From: Peterkaempfera bronchialis
GTDB taxonomy: Bacteria > Actinomycetota > Actinomycetes > Streptomycetales > Streptomycetaceae
Assembly: GCF_003258605.2 (NCBI RefSeq)
Contig: NZ_CP031264.1
Location: 5,332,001 to 5,396,000, forward strand
Length of the DNA: 64,000 bases
Reading direction: 5' to 3'
Below are positions 7,537-17,700 of this stretch, piece by piece (position 1 is the stretch's first letter; each line of letters opens with the position of its first letter). The notes below the pieces were generated by a model. The model was not told the DNA's origin. It did no database searches and saw only the letters and a program-made list of their open reading frames with translations. Both the position numbers and the translations under genes were made by a program.

Positions 7537-10500
7537 CCACCAAATCCTGCCGCTCGGTCCTTCCAGTACTGCGATTTCCAGGCGTTGAAGGCATCTCGAT
7601 CGATTCCACTGGGGATCTTGGTGCCCGCCTTCCAGTGCAGCTGATTGTAGTTCCCGAAGTGCATAGAGTGTGTCACCTCGGCTATCGGCCCGTCCTGCGT
7701 CTGGAGCATGTGATGAAGGTTCAGCGGCTTGCCGTCCGGACCCATCGGGGCCAGCCCCTGCTGCATTCTCTTGAGATTACTTCGACCGTACTTGTCCGCA
7801 GGCGAAAAGTAGTCCGGATTCACGAGATCATCCCGCTGATAAATGCGCTGACCGTTGTAGTCGGTCGGCGACCAGAATTGGCAGTTTGAGTTGTGAACCA
7901 GGACCGGAGTGGCCCCCGCCAGCACATAGTACGTGTGCAGGTCGTCGACGGTGAGGTTGTATGCGGCTTGGAGCCGGTGGTAGCGCTTGACGTGGGTGAC
8001 GGTGACGGTCTTGCCGTCGGCGGTGCGGAGGGTCAGACCTGGCTTGAGGTCACCGGCGTCGATCCAGGCGTGCGCGCTTGGGGACCAGAAGGGGTGGTGC
8101 CACGTAGCGGTTATTTCCGGGCTGGAGCCTCCGGTTTTGACGGCTATATCAGCGAATTTGGTATCGTTGGGGTTGTAGATGGTGCTTGTGACGGTTCGGG
8201 ATTCGGTGCGTCCGGTGTCGGGGTCGGTGGCAATGACCTCGTCACCGATTTCGATCCGGTTGATGTCCTTGTGGCTTCCGTCGGCCATCAGGACGGCGGT
8301 GTCGGACGTAAAGCTGTTGCACTCCTTGCTGCCGATCTTTCCCAGCAGCATCCTAAGCCCTGTGGCCTCGGCAGCTGCACCTCCCCCGACAACGAAATCG
8401 ACCCCTAGGAGGAGACTTCCTCCCGCGGCGGCATCGGCCGAACCGATCGTCAGGGCAGTTGCGATAGTGGCTGCGCACTCCACTACCCCGGGAATGCATG
8501 CCATGCCGACCACGGCACTGCCGACCCCTACGAGAGCAATCCCCGCAGCTTCGGCCTCGTGAGCATCATAAATATCCTTGTTGCCAGTGAACGGATTGCT
8601 CTTGCAGTCCTCCACTGAATTTCCTGCCAGTTGGCAGACCGAGTTCCAGCCGTTGTCATCCTGGGCCGCCCACTTCGCCGCGTCACCCCAGGTGAATTCC
8701 TGAGATCCGTGGTATCCCTGGGCTTGGTAGAGTTCGTACTGCTTGTCGCTGAGTGTGTGGCCCAGGAAGGGACTATCGGTGGGGTCCGATTTTCCCGGGG
8801 GGCCGCTGTTCATCGTGGGGTTTTGTCCGTACCCATCACAGAGGTCGCGAGGGCAGAGTCCGGTGGGGTCGCTGAGGGTGGTGGGACTGTTGTTGGCGTA
8901 GGCGTAGCCGTTGAGGGATTGGGGGTCGGCGGCCGTGAGGAGTGGGTCGACGCTGATGAAGCGGCCGGTGGTGGGGTCGTATTCGCGGGCGCCGAGGTGG
9001 GTGAGGCCGGTGGGGTCGAGGGTGCCGCCGACGAAGCCCTTGGTGCCGGCCCAGGTGGCGGGTGCGGTGCCTCGGGGGTTGCCGAAGGGGTCGGTGCGGC
9101 GGGTGGTGGCGGCACCGTTGGCGGTGTCGATGTTGAGGGTGCCGGTGTCGTGGTGGTCGCTGATCTGGAGGGCGACCTTGTTGTCGTCGGTGCGGACGGC
9201 GGTGGCGGCGCCCAGGTCGTAGTAGCGGGTGGCGGTGGGCTTGCTGATGCCCTTGGTGAGGGTGAGTTCGGTGCTGCCGAGGTAGAGGACGGTGTTCTCG
9301 GCTGAGGGGTTGGCGGTATCGAGGGTGTGGGCGGTGAGTCGGTTGCCGCCGGCGTCGTAGACGTAGTCGGTGGTCTGGACGGTGGTCGTGACCGTGGTAC
9401 CGGCGGTGGTCTTGCGGGTGTCGACGATCTTGGCCAGGCGGCCTTCGGTGTCCCAGGTCAGGACCTGGTCGTCGGTCTGACCGGCGGCCGGCTTGAGGTG
9501 GCGTTCGGCGGTGTGACCGGCCTTGTCGTAGGCGTAGGTCTCTTCCACAGGGGCGCCGAGGGATCCGGTGACGGCGCGGGTGGCGGCGAGGCTGTGCGGA
9601 CCGCCGGTGGCGGCCGGGTAGGTGTAGTCGCGGACGGTGTTCTGGGCGCCCGGAGTGGTGTCGTACCGGGTCTCGGTCTTGCGGGTGCCGTCGGGGTTGT
9701 AGGTATAGGCGATGCGGTAGGGAGCGACGGTGCCGGGTGCGGCGGGGTCCGGCTGCTGTCCGCAGACGGTGGTGTTGGTGGTCCATGCCTCGGTAAGGCG
9801 CGCGAGGCCGTCGTAGGTGAAGCACTGGGCGTCGGTACCGGTCCGGGAGGCGTCGACCAGCGCGGTGACGTTGCCGGCGTCGTCGTAGGTGTAGGCGGCG
9901 GCGCGGGCTGCCCCGGTGACGCCTTCCTGCTGGGTGACGCTGCTGGCCAGGCGCTGGGTGCCCCACTGGTAGCCGTTGGTGACCCAGGTGGTCTTGCTGG
10001 TGTTGGTCTTGAGCGTGGATTGCAGCGGCTTGCCGGTGAGGCTGTAGGACTGGTCGGCGAGGTAGGTGGAGAGGTTGCTGCCGATGCTGACGGGCCGGTG
10101 CTGGGCGTCGTAGGTATAGGCGACGGATTCGGCTGCCAGGTTGCCGACGGCGGGGTACGCAACGGACTTGATGCTGCCGTCGAGGTTGTAGGTGGTGCCG
10201 AAGACGTAGCTGCCTTGAAGGCCCTCTTGCCCCGGTACCGAGGGGATGGTGACGGTGGTGCGGCCCGGGCGGTAGAGCGCGTCGTAGTTGCCGGGTGTGG
10301 ATTCGTACTTGTAGGTGGTGCTGCCGATGGTGACATGGCGGGTGGAGGTGCCCGGCATGCCCTTGTTGTCCTGGGGGTCCCACGCCTGAGAGGTCAGCAG
10401 GGGCCCGGTCGCGGAGCCGTCACGGGTCTCGGTCAGGCGGGAGAGGTTGTCGTAGAGGCTGGCGACGACTTTGCCCCGGCTGTCGGTGGTGGTGGCGAGT

Positions 10501-13500
10501 TCGCCGCGGTCGTTGTAGGTGTTGCGGGTGGTACCGGTGTCGGGGTCGTCGGCCCTGGTCTGGCGGCCGAGTTGGTCGTACAGCCAGCTCCAGGTGGTGC
10601 CGGCGTGCGTGAGGAGGGTGAGGTTGCCCGCAGGGTCGTATCCGTACCGAGTGATGTCGGTGGGACCGGTGGCGGTGCCGGAGCCGTCGGTGTACTCGAT
10701 CAGCTGGGTCGTCCGGCCGATGGCGTCGAAGACTGTCGTGGTGGGCGTGGCACCCTTGGGCGGGATGACCGTGGTGCGGTCGCCGCCGTAGATCGTGGTG
10801 GAGCTGGACAGGGGGGTGCCGACGCCGTTTCCGGCGAGCAGGGTGGTCCTGGTGGGGCGGCCGAGTCCGTCGAAGACGGTGGCGGTCTGGGTTTCGACCC
10901 CGGTGGCGTCCTCGACCTTGAACAGGATGGTGGTCGGGGCGCCGGTGGCGTAGTAGGGGGCGTAGGTGAGGGCGGCCTGGCCGCGCTCGTCGTAGAAGGT
11001 GTCGGTGAGGATGCGTCCGCCGCCCCCGCCGGGAGCCTGGGTCTCGCGAACACGGCCGAAGCCGTCGTAGAGGGTGTAGGTGGTGTCCTGCGAACCGTCG
11101 TTGTTGAGCGTCTTGGCTGCGACTGAGGCGATGGCGTCGTCGGCGACGTTGTAGGCGAACTCGTAGTTGGGGCTCTGCCCGCTGGCTTTGGTCCGGTTGG
11201 GAAGCCAGACCTTCAGGGTGCGGCCGAGTGCGTCGTAGAGCAGGTCGGTGCGGAGGCTGTTGGCGTCGATGGTGTCGACGGGCATGCCGCGCAGCAGGTC
11301 GTAGTCGGTGGTGGTGGTCTGCGTGCTGCTGGGGACGCTGGTATTGGCGGGCGGGGTGGTGACGGTGGACTTGGTCGGGCGGCCGGTGGCGGGGGTGTAG
11401 ACGGTCTTGGTGGTGCGAGGGCTGGCTCCCGGCGTGGTGGTCGGGACCTTGGCGTCGTTGGTGGGGTCGAAGACTGTGGTGGAGGCGAGTTCGGTGATGG
11501 TCAGGGTGCGGCCGTAGGAGTCGTAGGTGGCCGTACTGTCGAGATAGGTGGCATTGGTGCCGCTGCGAGTTTTGAGCGTCTCGGTGAGGGTGGCGTGGCC
11601 CTTGGTGGGGGCGACCCCCCACGCCTGGCCGTCGTAGCGGATACGGGTGTCGGTGAGAACGGCGGAGGTGCCGTCAGGCCGGGTGTCGCGGTTGACGTCG
11701 ACACTGCACTTTGCGGCCACCGTCTCGGTGCGGATGACGCCGGTGAGGATCCAGTCGGCAGCGTTGTCCGCATAGGTCGTTCGGGTGCAGGTGTCGTCGT
11801 CCGTAACAGCTGCCGAGGCGTCGCCGAGGTTCTCGATCCGGGTGCTGCGGCCGAGGTCGTCGTGCGTGGTGTTGACACGGGTCTCACGCCAGGCGGCACC
11901 TGCGCCGTTGTCGAGCGAGGTGAAGGAGCGGGAGACCTGGGTGCTGGTGAGGTTGGCGGTGGCGGTGCCCCAGTCGCGGACCCGCTTGGCGGTCTCCTTC
12001 TTCCACGGGGTGCTCACGGACTTGGCCAGAATCGTGCCGCCCGGTCGGCTGTAGGTCTCGGTGCGGTACTCGTAGCCGGCCCATGCCTGGTCGTCGGTGA
12101 GCGTGGCACCTTCGCCGTCGGGGACGGTGACCGAACGGGTCTTGGTCTTGTTGGCGGGGTCGGTGCGGTCGCCGTCCATGCCACGCAGGTAGTAGTGGTC
12201 GGCCTGGGTGGACATGGCCAGAGCGCTGCCGGTCTGTACCCGGACGTGCTCGTAGCCGCGCCACTGGGACCAGCTCTTGAGCTTCTCCTTGGTCAGGCCG
12301 TCGTCATCGTCGAAGTGCCAGGCGGCGCCGCCGAGGTAGCTGTAACGGGTCTCGGAGTCAGGGGCCTTGCCGGTGCGGTCGGTGGCGGTGACCACGTTGA
12401 CGACGTACTTGTTGAACCACTCCGTGGTGACCGGCGCCTCGTTGCTGGGCTGGTAGGGCTGCGGGTAGCAGCGGGTGGTGTTGGTCTGCGGGGTCGGCAG
12501 GGAAGCCCAGTTGCACGCCGGGGCGGAGTAGGTGACGTCGGTCTGGCCGCCGAGTTCGTCCGCGATGGTGCTGAGGCGTTCCTTGATGAAGGGGGCGCGG
12601 CCGTCCCCGGTCTTGTCCAAGCGGTTGGCCAGCTGGGTGTAGCCGAGAGTGGTCTTCGGCAGGGTGATCGGAGTGGCGCCCGCGTGGCCGGTGTGCTGGA
12701 TGGACTCCAGCAGCAGCTGGTAGTCGGCGTCCGAGGTGCCCCAGCGGTAGGCCAGCGACCAGGAGTCGATGTCCTTGTAGGTGCCGTCCGCCTGGAGCGT
12801 CTGGGTCGTGATCTTGCTCAGGCGGGTGCGGGTGAAGAAGGCGGGCGAGTAGCGGCCGGCGTCGCAGTCGGTGCCGGCGTTGCAGTTCAGATCCCAAGGG
12901 GTGTCGTACCAGTAGCGCCGGTTGGCGTCGATGGTGGCAGGGTCGCAGGTGATGCCGGTAGCGGGCAGGCAGCGCTCGGCGGTGCCGAAGACGACCTTGG
13001 CTATCGGCTTGACGGTGGCCGAGTAGATGTCGCTCTTCTGCTGGCCGTACTCGATGTGGTCCAGGGTGCCGCCGCGCACATAGGGGGTGCGGTTGCTTGC
13101 CTTGAGGTTGCGGCCGTAGTAATTGGTCTCCTGCTTGTACCAGTAGGTGATGTCGTTGCCGTCGGTGTCGGTGACCAGGTCGAGGTTCCAGCGCCACCCC
13201 TGCTGGCACCAGGAGGTGTCGAAGGTGCTGCCATGGCACTCTTCGTCCGGGTCGTTGCCGAACACCGGCACGGTGAACACGGACTTGGTCTCCGGCTTGC
13301 CGGCTGCCCAGTTGGACAGGCGGTTGTAGCCGAAGTAGTACGTGGTCCCGTCGTCGGTGGTGGCGACGAAGTACTCGCCGTTGTTGTCGCCATTGCCACG
13401 GTTGGCGTCGCGCTTCCGGACGACCTTGGTGGCATCGTCGCCCTTGATCCGCCACTCGTCCTTGGAGACGGGGATCAGCTCGCCGGAGTGGCCGTTGAAG

Positions 13501-14606
13501 CTGATGGTGGCGTTGTCGTAGGCCCAGCAGAGGTCGCCCGGCTCGATGCCGCCGGTCTTGACGCCCTCGTCCCCGCACGGCTTGTATCTGCGCTCCACGA
13601 AGCCCGGCGCCAGGTCGAAGCCGTCACCGGCCCAGGATGCCTGGTTGTTGCTGTTGACGGTCCGGCCGTCGACGGACGCGGAGGAGTAGGACAGCGCCAC
13701 GCGGGGGGCCAGGTCTCCAGGGACCGAAGGAGTCGGCATGTCGTAGGACCACGCGAATGAGCCGGTGTTGAGCGCGGTACTCCACGTGGAGGCAGCCGAC
13801 AGCGGGGTCGCCTTATAGTCACCCGACAGACCGGATGCCTCTGAGGTGGCAGCCAGCACCACCACACCGGAGCTCTTGGAAAGGGATTGCTCACCTGCGG
13901 GCAGCGGGACCGCCGCCGCAGTCACGGTCTGCGCTTCGGTGTCGTTGCTGCCGGTCAGCGGCAGGGCGGTACGGCACTCCGGCTGGTTCGGCGTGGTCAG
14001 CACACAGGCCGGCAACTGGACCAATCGCAGACGCGATCCGTAGTCGGCGCCGGCTGCCTGGGCGAAGCCGCTGTAGTCCACGCCGACCTGAACGTGGCCA
14101 CCGGCGCTGTCGCCAGGAGTACCCGAGACGGTCAGCAGGACTCCGTCGATGCCTGCCTTCTGCGCCGCGTCACGGTCCAGGACCTCCACCGTAGCCTGCC
14201 GCGGTCCCGGTGTGGCCGCCTGTGCCGTCCGGGTTCTGTCGCTGCTGCCGGGTCCGATGTCGCTGCTCGCTACGGACAGCGTGACAGGCAGGCCGCCGGG
14301 CTTGGCGGTGGCGCGTGAGGGCGCTGTACCCGCAGGAGTGCGGAGCGCCAAGGTGGCTCGCCCGGCGGCGGGCCAGGTGGCCTTTGGTGCAGGTGGCTGC
14401 TTCCCTGGACGGGTGCCACGGGGCTTGACGGTGTCCGGATGTCCCTTGACCGGCCGCTCCGATGCGGGGACAGGCGGCTTTGCGGGGGCCGCGTTCCCCG
14501 TGCTCATCGCGATCGGCAGCGTTTGAAGGAGCGAGGCGACCATGACGCCTGCCACAACGGTGGCCAGACGGGACGGAGTTCGACGTGGTCCAGGTGGAGT
14601 GGGCAT
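7533..14606 (-). CDS. Secreted RHS/YD-repeat polymorphic toxin with HINT domain and LHH nuclease tip
   Basis: This protein has 2357 residues. A signal peptide lies at about 1-35 (LATVVAGVMVASLLQTLPIA). Next is a proline-rich linker and a beta-rich N-terminal module, then many YD/RHS repeats (YDGLGR, YDDAGNVTAL, YTYNPDGTRKTET) to the core end GREYDPTTGRFISVDPLL and NGYAYANNSPTTLSDPTGL near residue 1919 (the sequence there reads GAREYD). A hydrophobic linker follows. The HINT autoprotease runs from about 2095 (CNSFTSDTAVLMADG) to 2237 (TPVLVHN). The last 118 residues are an HNH/EndoVII-type LHH nuclease with LNLHHMLQTQDGPIAEVTHS near 2295. I chose the ATG at 14606, behind AAGGAA, because it places the signal peptide at the N-terminus. 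The stop overlaps the immunity gene. Confidence 0.92.
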   Translation of the reverse strand: MPTPPGPRRTPSRLATVVAGVMVASLLQTLPIAMSTGNAAPAKPPVPASERPVKGHPDTVKPRGTRPGKQPPAPKATWPAAGRATLALRTPAGTAPSRATAKPGGLPVTLSVASSDIGPGSSDRTRTAQAATPGPRQATVEVLDRDAAQKAGIDGVLLTVSGTPGDSAGGHVQVGVDYSGFAQAAGADYGSRLRLVQLPACVLTTPNQPECRTALPLTGSNDTEAQTVTAAAVPLPAGEQSLSKSSGVVVLAATSEASGLSGDYKATPLSAASTWSTALNTGSFAWSYDMPTPSVPGDLAPRVALSYSSASVDGRTVNSNNQASWAGDGFDLAPGFVERRYKPCGDEGVKTGGIEPGDLCWAYDNATISFNGHSGELIPVSKDEWRIKGDDATKVVRKRDANRGNGDNNGEYFVATTDDGTTYYFGYNRLSNWAAGKPETKSVFTVPVFGNDPDEECHGSTFDTSWCQQGWRWNLDLVTDTDGNDITYWYKQETNYYGRNLKASNRTPYVRGGTLDHIEYGQQKSDIYSATVKPIAKVVFGTAERCLPATGITCDPATIDANRRYWYDTPWDLNCNAGTDCDAGRYSPAFFTRTRLSKITTQTLQADGTYKDIDSWSLAYRWGTSDADYQLLLESIQHTGHAGATPITLPKTTLGYTQLANRLDKTGDGRAPFIKERLSTIADELGGQTDVTYSAPACNWASLPTPQTNTTRCYPQPYQPSNEAPVTTEWFNKYVVNVVTATDRTGKAPDSETRYSYLGGAAWHFDDDDGLTKEKLKSWSQWRGYEHVRVQTGSALAMSTQADHYYLRGMDGDRTDPANKTKTRSVTVPDGEGATLTDDQAWAGYEYRTETYSRPGGTILAKSVSTPWKKETAKRVRDWGTATANLTSTQVSRSFTSLDNGAGAAWRETRVNTTHDDLGRSTRIENLGDASAAVTDDDTCTRTTYADNAADWILTGVIRTETVAAKCSVDVNRDTRPDGTSAVLTDTRIRYDGQAWGVAPTKGHATLTETLKTRSGTNATYLDSTATYDSYGRTLTITELASTTVFDPTNDAKVPTTTPGASPRTTKTVYTPATGRPTKSTVTTPPANTSVPSSTQTTTTDYDLLRGMPVDTIDANSLRTDLLYDALGRTLKVWLPNRTKASGQSPNYEFAYNVADDAIASVAAKTLNNDGSQDTTYTLYDGFGRVRETQAPGGGGGRILTDTFYDERGQAALTYAPYYATGAPTTILFKVEDATGVETQTATVFDGLGRPTRTTLLAGNGVGTPLSSSTTIYGGDRTTVIPPKGATPTTTVFDAIGRTTQLIEYTDGSGTATGPTDITRYGYDPAGNLTLLTHAGTTWSWLYDQLGRQTRADDPDTGTTRNTYNDRGELATTTDSRGKVVASLYDNLSRLTETRDGSATGPLLTSQAWDPQDNKGMPGTSTRHVTIGSTTYKYESTPGNYDALYRPGRTTVTIPSVPGQEGLQGSYVFGTTYNLDGSIKSVAYPAVGNLAAESVAYTYDAQHRPVSIGSNLSTYLADQSYSLTGKPLQSTLKTNTSKTTWVTNGYQWGTQRLASSVTQQEGVTGAARAAAYTYDDAGNVTALVDASRTGTDAQCFTYDGLARLTEAWTTNTTVCGQQPDPAAPGTVAPYRIAYTYNPDGTRKTETRYDTTPGAQNTVRDYTYPAATGGPHSLAATRAVTGSLGAPVEETYAYDKAGHTAERHLKPAAGQTDDQVLTWDTEGRLAKIVDTRKTTAGTTVTTTVQTTDYVYDAGGNRLTAHTLDTANPSAENTVLYLGSTELTLTKGISKPTATRYYDLGAATAVRTDDNKVALQISDHHDTGTLNIDTANGAATTRRTDPFGNPRGTAPATWAGTKGFVGGTLDPTGLTHLGAREYDPTTGRFISVDPLLTAADPQSLNGYAYANNSPTTLSDPTGLCPRDLCDGYGQNPTMNSGPPGKSDPTDSPFLGHTLSDKQYELYQAQGYHGSQEFTWGDAAKWAAQDDNGWNSVCQLAGNSVEDCKSNPFTGNKDIYDAHEAEAAGIALVGVGSAVVGMACIPGVVECAATIATALTIGSADAAAGGSLLLGVDFVVGGGAAAEATGLRMLLGKIGSKECNSFTSDTAVLMADGSHKDINRIEIGDEVIATDPDTGRTESRTVTSTIYNPNDTKFADIAVKTGGSSPEITATWHHPFWSPSAHAWIDAGDLKPGLTLRTADGKTVTVTHVKRYHRLQAAYNLTVDDLHTYYVLAGATPVLVHNSNCQFWSPTDYNGQRIYQRDDLVNPDYFSPADKYGRSNLKRMQQGLAPMGPDGKPLNLHHMLQTQDGPIAEVTHSMHFGNYNQLHWKAGTKIPSGIDRDAFNAWKSQYWKDRAAGFGG

Positions 14607-14716
14607 GTATGGATTTCCTTCACAGCGCGTCCGGGGGGATGCGATGGCGGCGGGACGGGCCGCAGGCAGCGGACCGGAGATCAGGGGAACGGAGCAGCAG
14701 GCGAGTGGAGGGAACG

Positions 14717-14739
14717 GGCCGGCCCTGCAAGGGCCGGCC
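14717..14739 (-). terminator. Perfect 10-bp hairpin between the LamG and RHS genes
   Basis: GGCCGGCCCT (14717-14726) pairs perfectly with AGGGCCGGCC (14730-14739) around a 3-base loop. It lies 25 bases after the LamG stop and about 110 bases before the RHS start, so it could terminate or attenuate read-through into the toxin gene. Confidence 0.65.
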
Positions 14740-14763
14740 GCCTCCACGTGCTGGTGTTCTGTC

Positions 14764-17700
14764 TCAGGACGGTGTCGGGATCTCGACGTTGGGGTCGCTC
14801 AGGGCGATGACCTGGGCCGGGGTGAGTACCCCCTGGTAGGCCCAGAGGTCATCGATCTGGCCGGAGAAGTACTCCGTCCATGCACCGCCGGACCGGTTGC
14901 GGCCGAATTGAAGATTGCCGGTGGCTTTGAAAGGCTGTTCCGCGACTGCCCAGGACACGTGGTCGGTGCAGGTACCGGAGGTGTCCTCGTCGTCGCAGAC
15001 CTGGTTCTCCAGTTGGCCGTTGACGTACAGCGACAGCTGATTGGAGAACGCGTCATAGGTCAGCGCGAGGTGGTTCCAGCCGATGCGCATACTGGCGTCG
15101 AAGGTGTGGGCCACGGTGGTGCGGGTCGCGCCTGCCTTGTCCTGGTCGGCAACCTCGACCCGCCACTCTCCCAAGTCGTAGCCGTCGAGGGTCTTGAGGT
15201 AGTGCCAGCGGACGGTTGCGGCGCTTCCGGTGGTCCCGGCGAGCGACAGCACCGTCATGTCCCGGGTTGCGGTGCCTGCGGTCTGGGCCCAGCCGACCAG
15301 GGTGAAGCTCTGTCCGGTGTCGACGGGGGTGGCCGTGGTGGCGGCGTAGTCGTCGATGCCGTCCAGCTGAAGGCTGCCGGCGGTCGGCAGGGGGGAGTCG
15401 GAGCCGATCGACGCCTGGTTTCCGAGCACGGCCGGGTGCTTGCCAGGGGATTCGTCCGGTGAGGAGAGCGGTGTTCCCGAAGCGGAGTTGAACTTCCACC
15501 GGCCCGCCAGTACGGGGTGCTGCTGAAATGTCTCACGGATATCGGTGGTGGAGAGCACTCGGTCGAACAGGCGCACGTCGTCGATGGTGCCGCCGAAGAA
15601 CTCGTCCAGGGCTCCCGCTCGGGAGACGGCCCCGATCTGTACGCTGCCGGGGGCGGACCAGGGTGTCTTCTGGGCGTAGGAGGACTCACCTGTCAGGTTT
15701 CCGTTGACGTACAGGCGCAGCTTCCCGGCTGTGGCATCCGAGACGCCGACCAGGTAGGTCCACTCATTGCCGGTGGGGCCGGCGCAGTACATGCCTGAGG
15801 TGGTGGTGTGTGGTGCGCAGCCGTCGGACTCGGCGGCGCGGACGAGAGTGTCGGCGGCAGCGTCCTCCTTGTAACGACCGAAGATCCACTTCTTGGATGC
15901 GGCGGAGTAGTAGAGCGAGAACTCGTAGTTTTGGGTGCCGTTCTGAGTAACCGCCACTTTGGCCTTGGTGTCTCCGGAGGCCGGGGTCGGCAGCTTCACC
16001 CACGCGGCCACGGAGAAGCTTCCGGTGCCGTCGATCTGCGGGCGGGTGGTACGGGCGTACTGGTTGGTTCCGTTGAACTTCACGGCCTTGTCGACCATCC
16101 CGGGCTGGCCGGTGGCGGGGTTGTTGTAGAGGGTGAGTGAGTCGGCCTCGCCGGTACCGGTCGCGACGGTGGAGGAGCCCTCGTTGAACGTCCACGCTGC
16201 CTTGGCAGGCCGACCGCTGGTCAGTTCCTTGTCCTGGGCCACATTCGCGGCCTCGCTTGCGGACAGTGCGCGGTCCCATGCCCTGACTTCGTCCACCGAG
16301 CCGAACCAGGGATCGGCTTGGGTGCCACGCCACCAGTAACTGCCGATCTGGAAGGGACCGTGGCCGTCCCACATAGCCGGTACCGAGGTGGCGGGGGCTG
16401 CGGTGCCGTTGACGTAGAGAGTGATCGTTTTGCTGCTGGAGTTGTAGACGCCGGTCAGGTGGGTCCACTGCCCGACGGTTACCGGAGCGCTGGACTTGGA
16501 GCCGTAGTAGGAGTAACCGGCGCCATCGGTCGATGCGAAGGTGAAGGCCCAGACACCTTCGCGGATGCCGAGGTGGAAGGCTCCCATGTACGAGCCGTTC
16601 TGGCTCACGGCCGCACGGTAGTTGCTGACCGTCGCGGCTGGGTTGACCCAGGCGGAGACGGTGAAGCTGCGTGAGGTGTCGAGGATGGCTGCGTCGGTTG
16701 CGGCGTATCCGTCGGAAGTGCCGTCGAGGGCCAGGGCGGCGCCTCTGTGTCCGTCCGGCTTCGGTGTGGCGCCGGTGCCGAGGGTTGCGGGGAAGGCTCC
16801 GCCGGTGCCGGTCAGAACGGCCCCCGAGGTCTCGTCCATACCCCACCCTGCGCGCTGCGGGTGGCCGTTGAGGACGTTGAAGTAGTACGGCATCGGTTCG
16901 GAGGCGTTGTTCACCGCGTCGATGGCCTGGACGGTGATGTGGCGTGGCCCCTGTTTGTCCGGCATGACATTGATAGTGCGGGCGGCGCCTCCCGTGGTCG
17001 CAACGTCATGGAGCACCGTCGGGGAGGTGTCCAGGCTCCAGCGGTACTTCACCACGTCGGTGGAGGAGGTGGAGACGGTGAAGCTGCCATAGCGGCCCAC
17101 CCCGTCCACCCATGCCAACGGGTCCAGGGGGTTCTGCGACCCCGGGTACGAGGCCGAAGCGACCTTGGGGCCGGCGGGGATGGTCGTATCGACCAGGAAA
17201 TAGCAGTTGGTCGCTTTGTCGCCTGCCGCACTCCAGGGACCCCACTCTGCGCCGTCCCAGGCCCGGACTTCCCAGCCGACCTTCTTGTTCAGGGGTATGG
17301 CGGAGGGCAGGAGGACGCTGAACTGCGAACCGGAAGCCTTCAAGGTCGTGGGAACGGTGCTTTCGGCACCCGTGGACCACCAGCGGCGGTGCTGCCCGGT
17401 ACCGTCTCCGGTGTCCCAACCCGCCGCGAACTGGATACCCACGGTGTCGCCGTCGGGGTCGGAGACTCGGGCGGTGACCGTCGGCCGCTTGCTGATCCCC
17501 ACGGTGGTGCTGGAGCACACCGAGCCCGGCGACATCGAGAGATCGCTCATCGGCGCCTGGCGCGGCGGGAGATTGTAGTAGACGTGCAGGTCGGCGTCGT
17601 CCCTGAAGCGTTTCCAGCCGTTGGCATCGGACTCGCTTCCGGCCCGCAACCCGAACGTGATCGCGGTGGCGCCGCTGTCGGCGCCCTTCTGGATCAGATC

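Noticed and set aside
9327-13760. Long plus-strand frames of 599 and 721 codons inside the RHS gene
   Set aside because: They are antisense shadows of a recognisable RHS/YD-repeat protein. The translations are Gly/Val-rich with no family motif and no ribosome-binding site, as expected opposite GC3-rich coding DNA.
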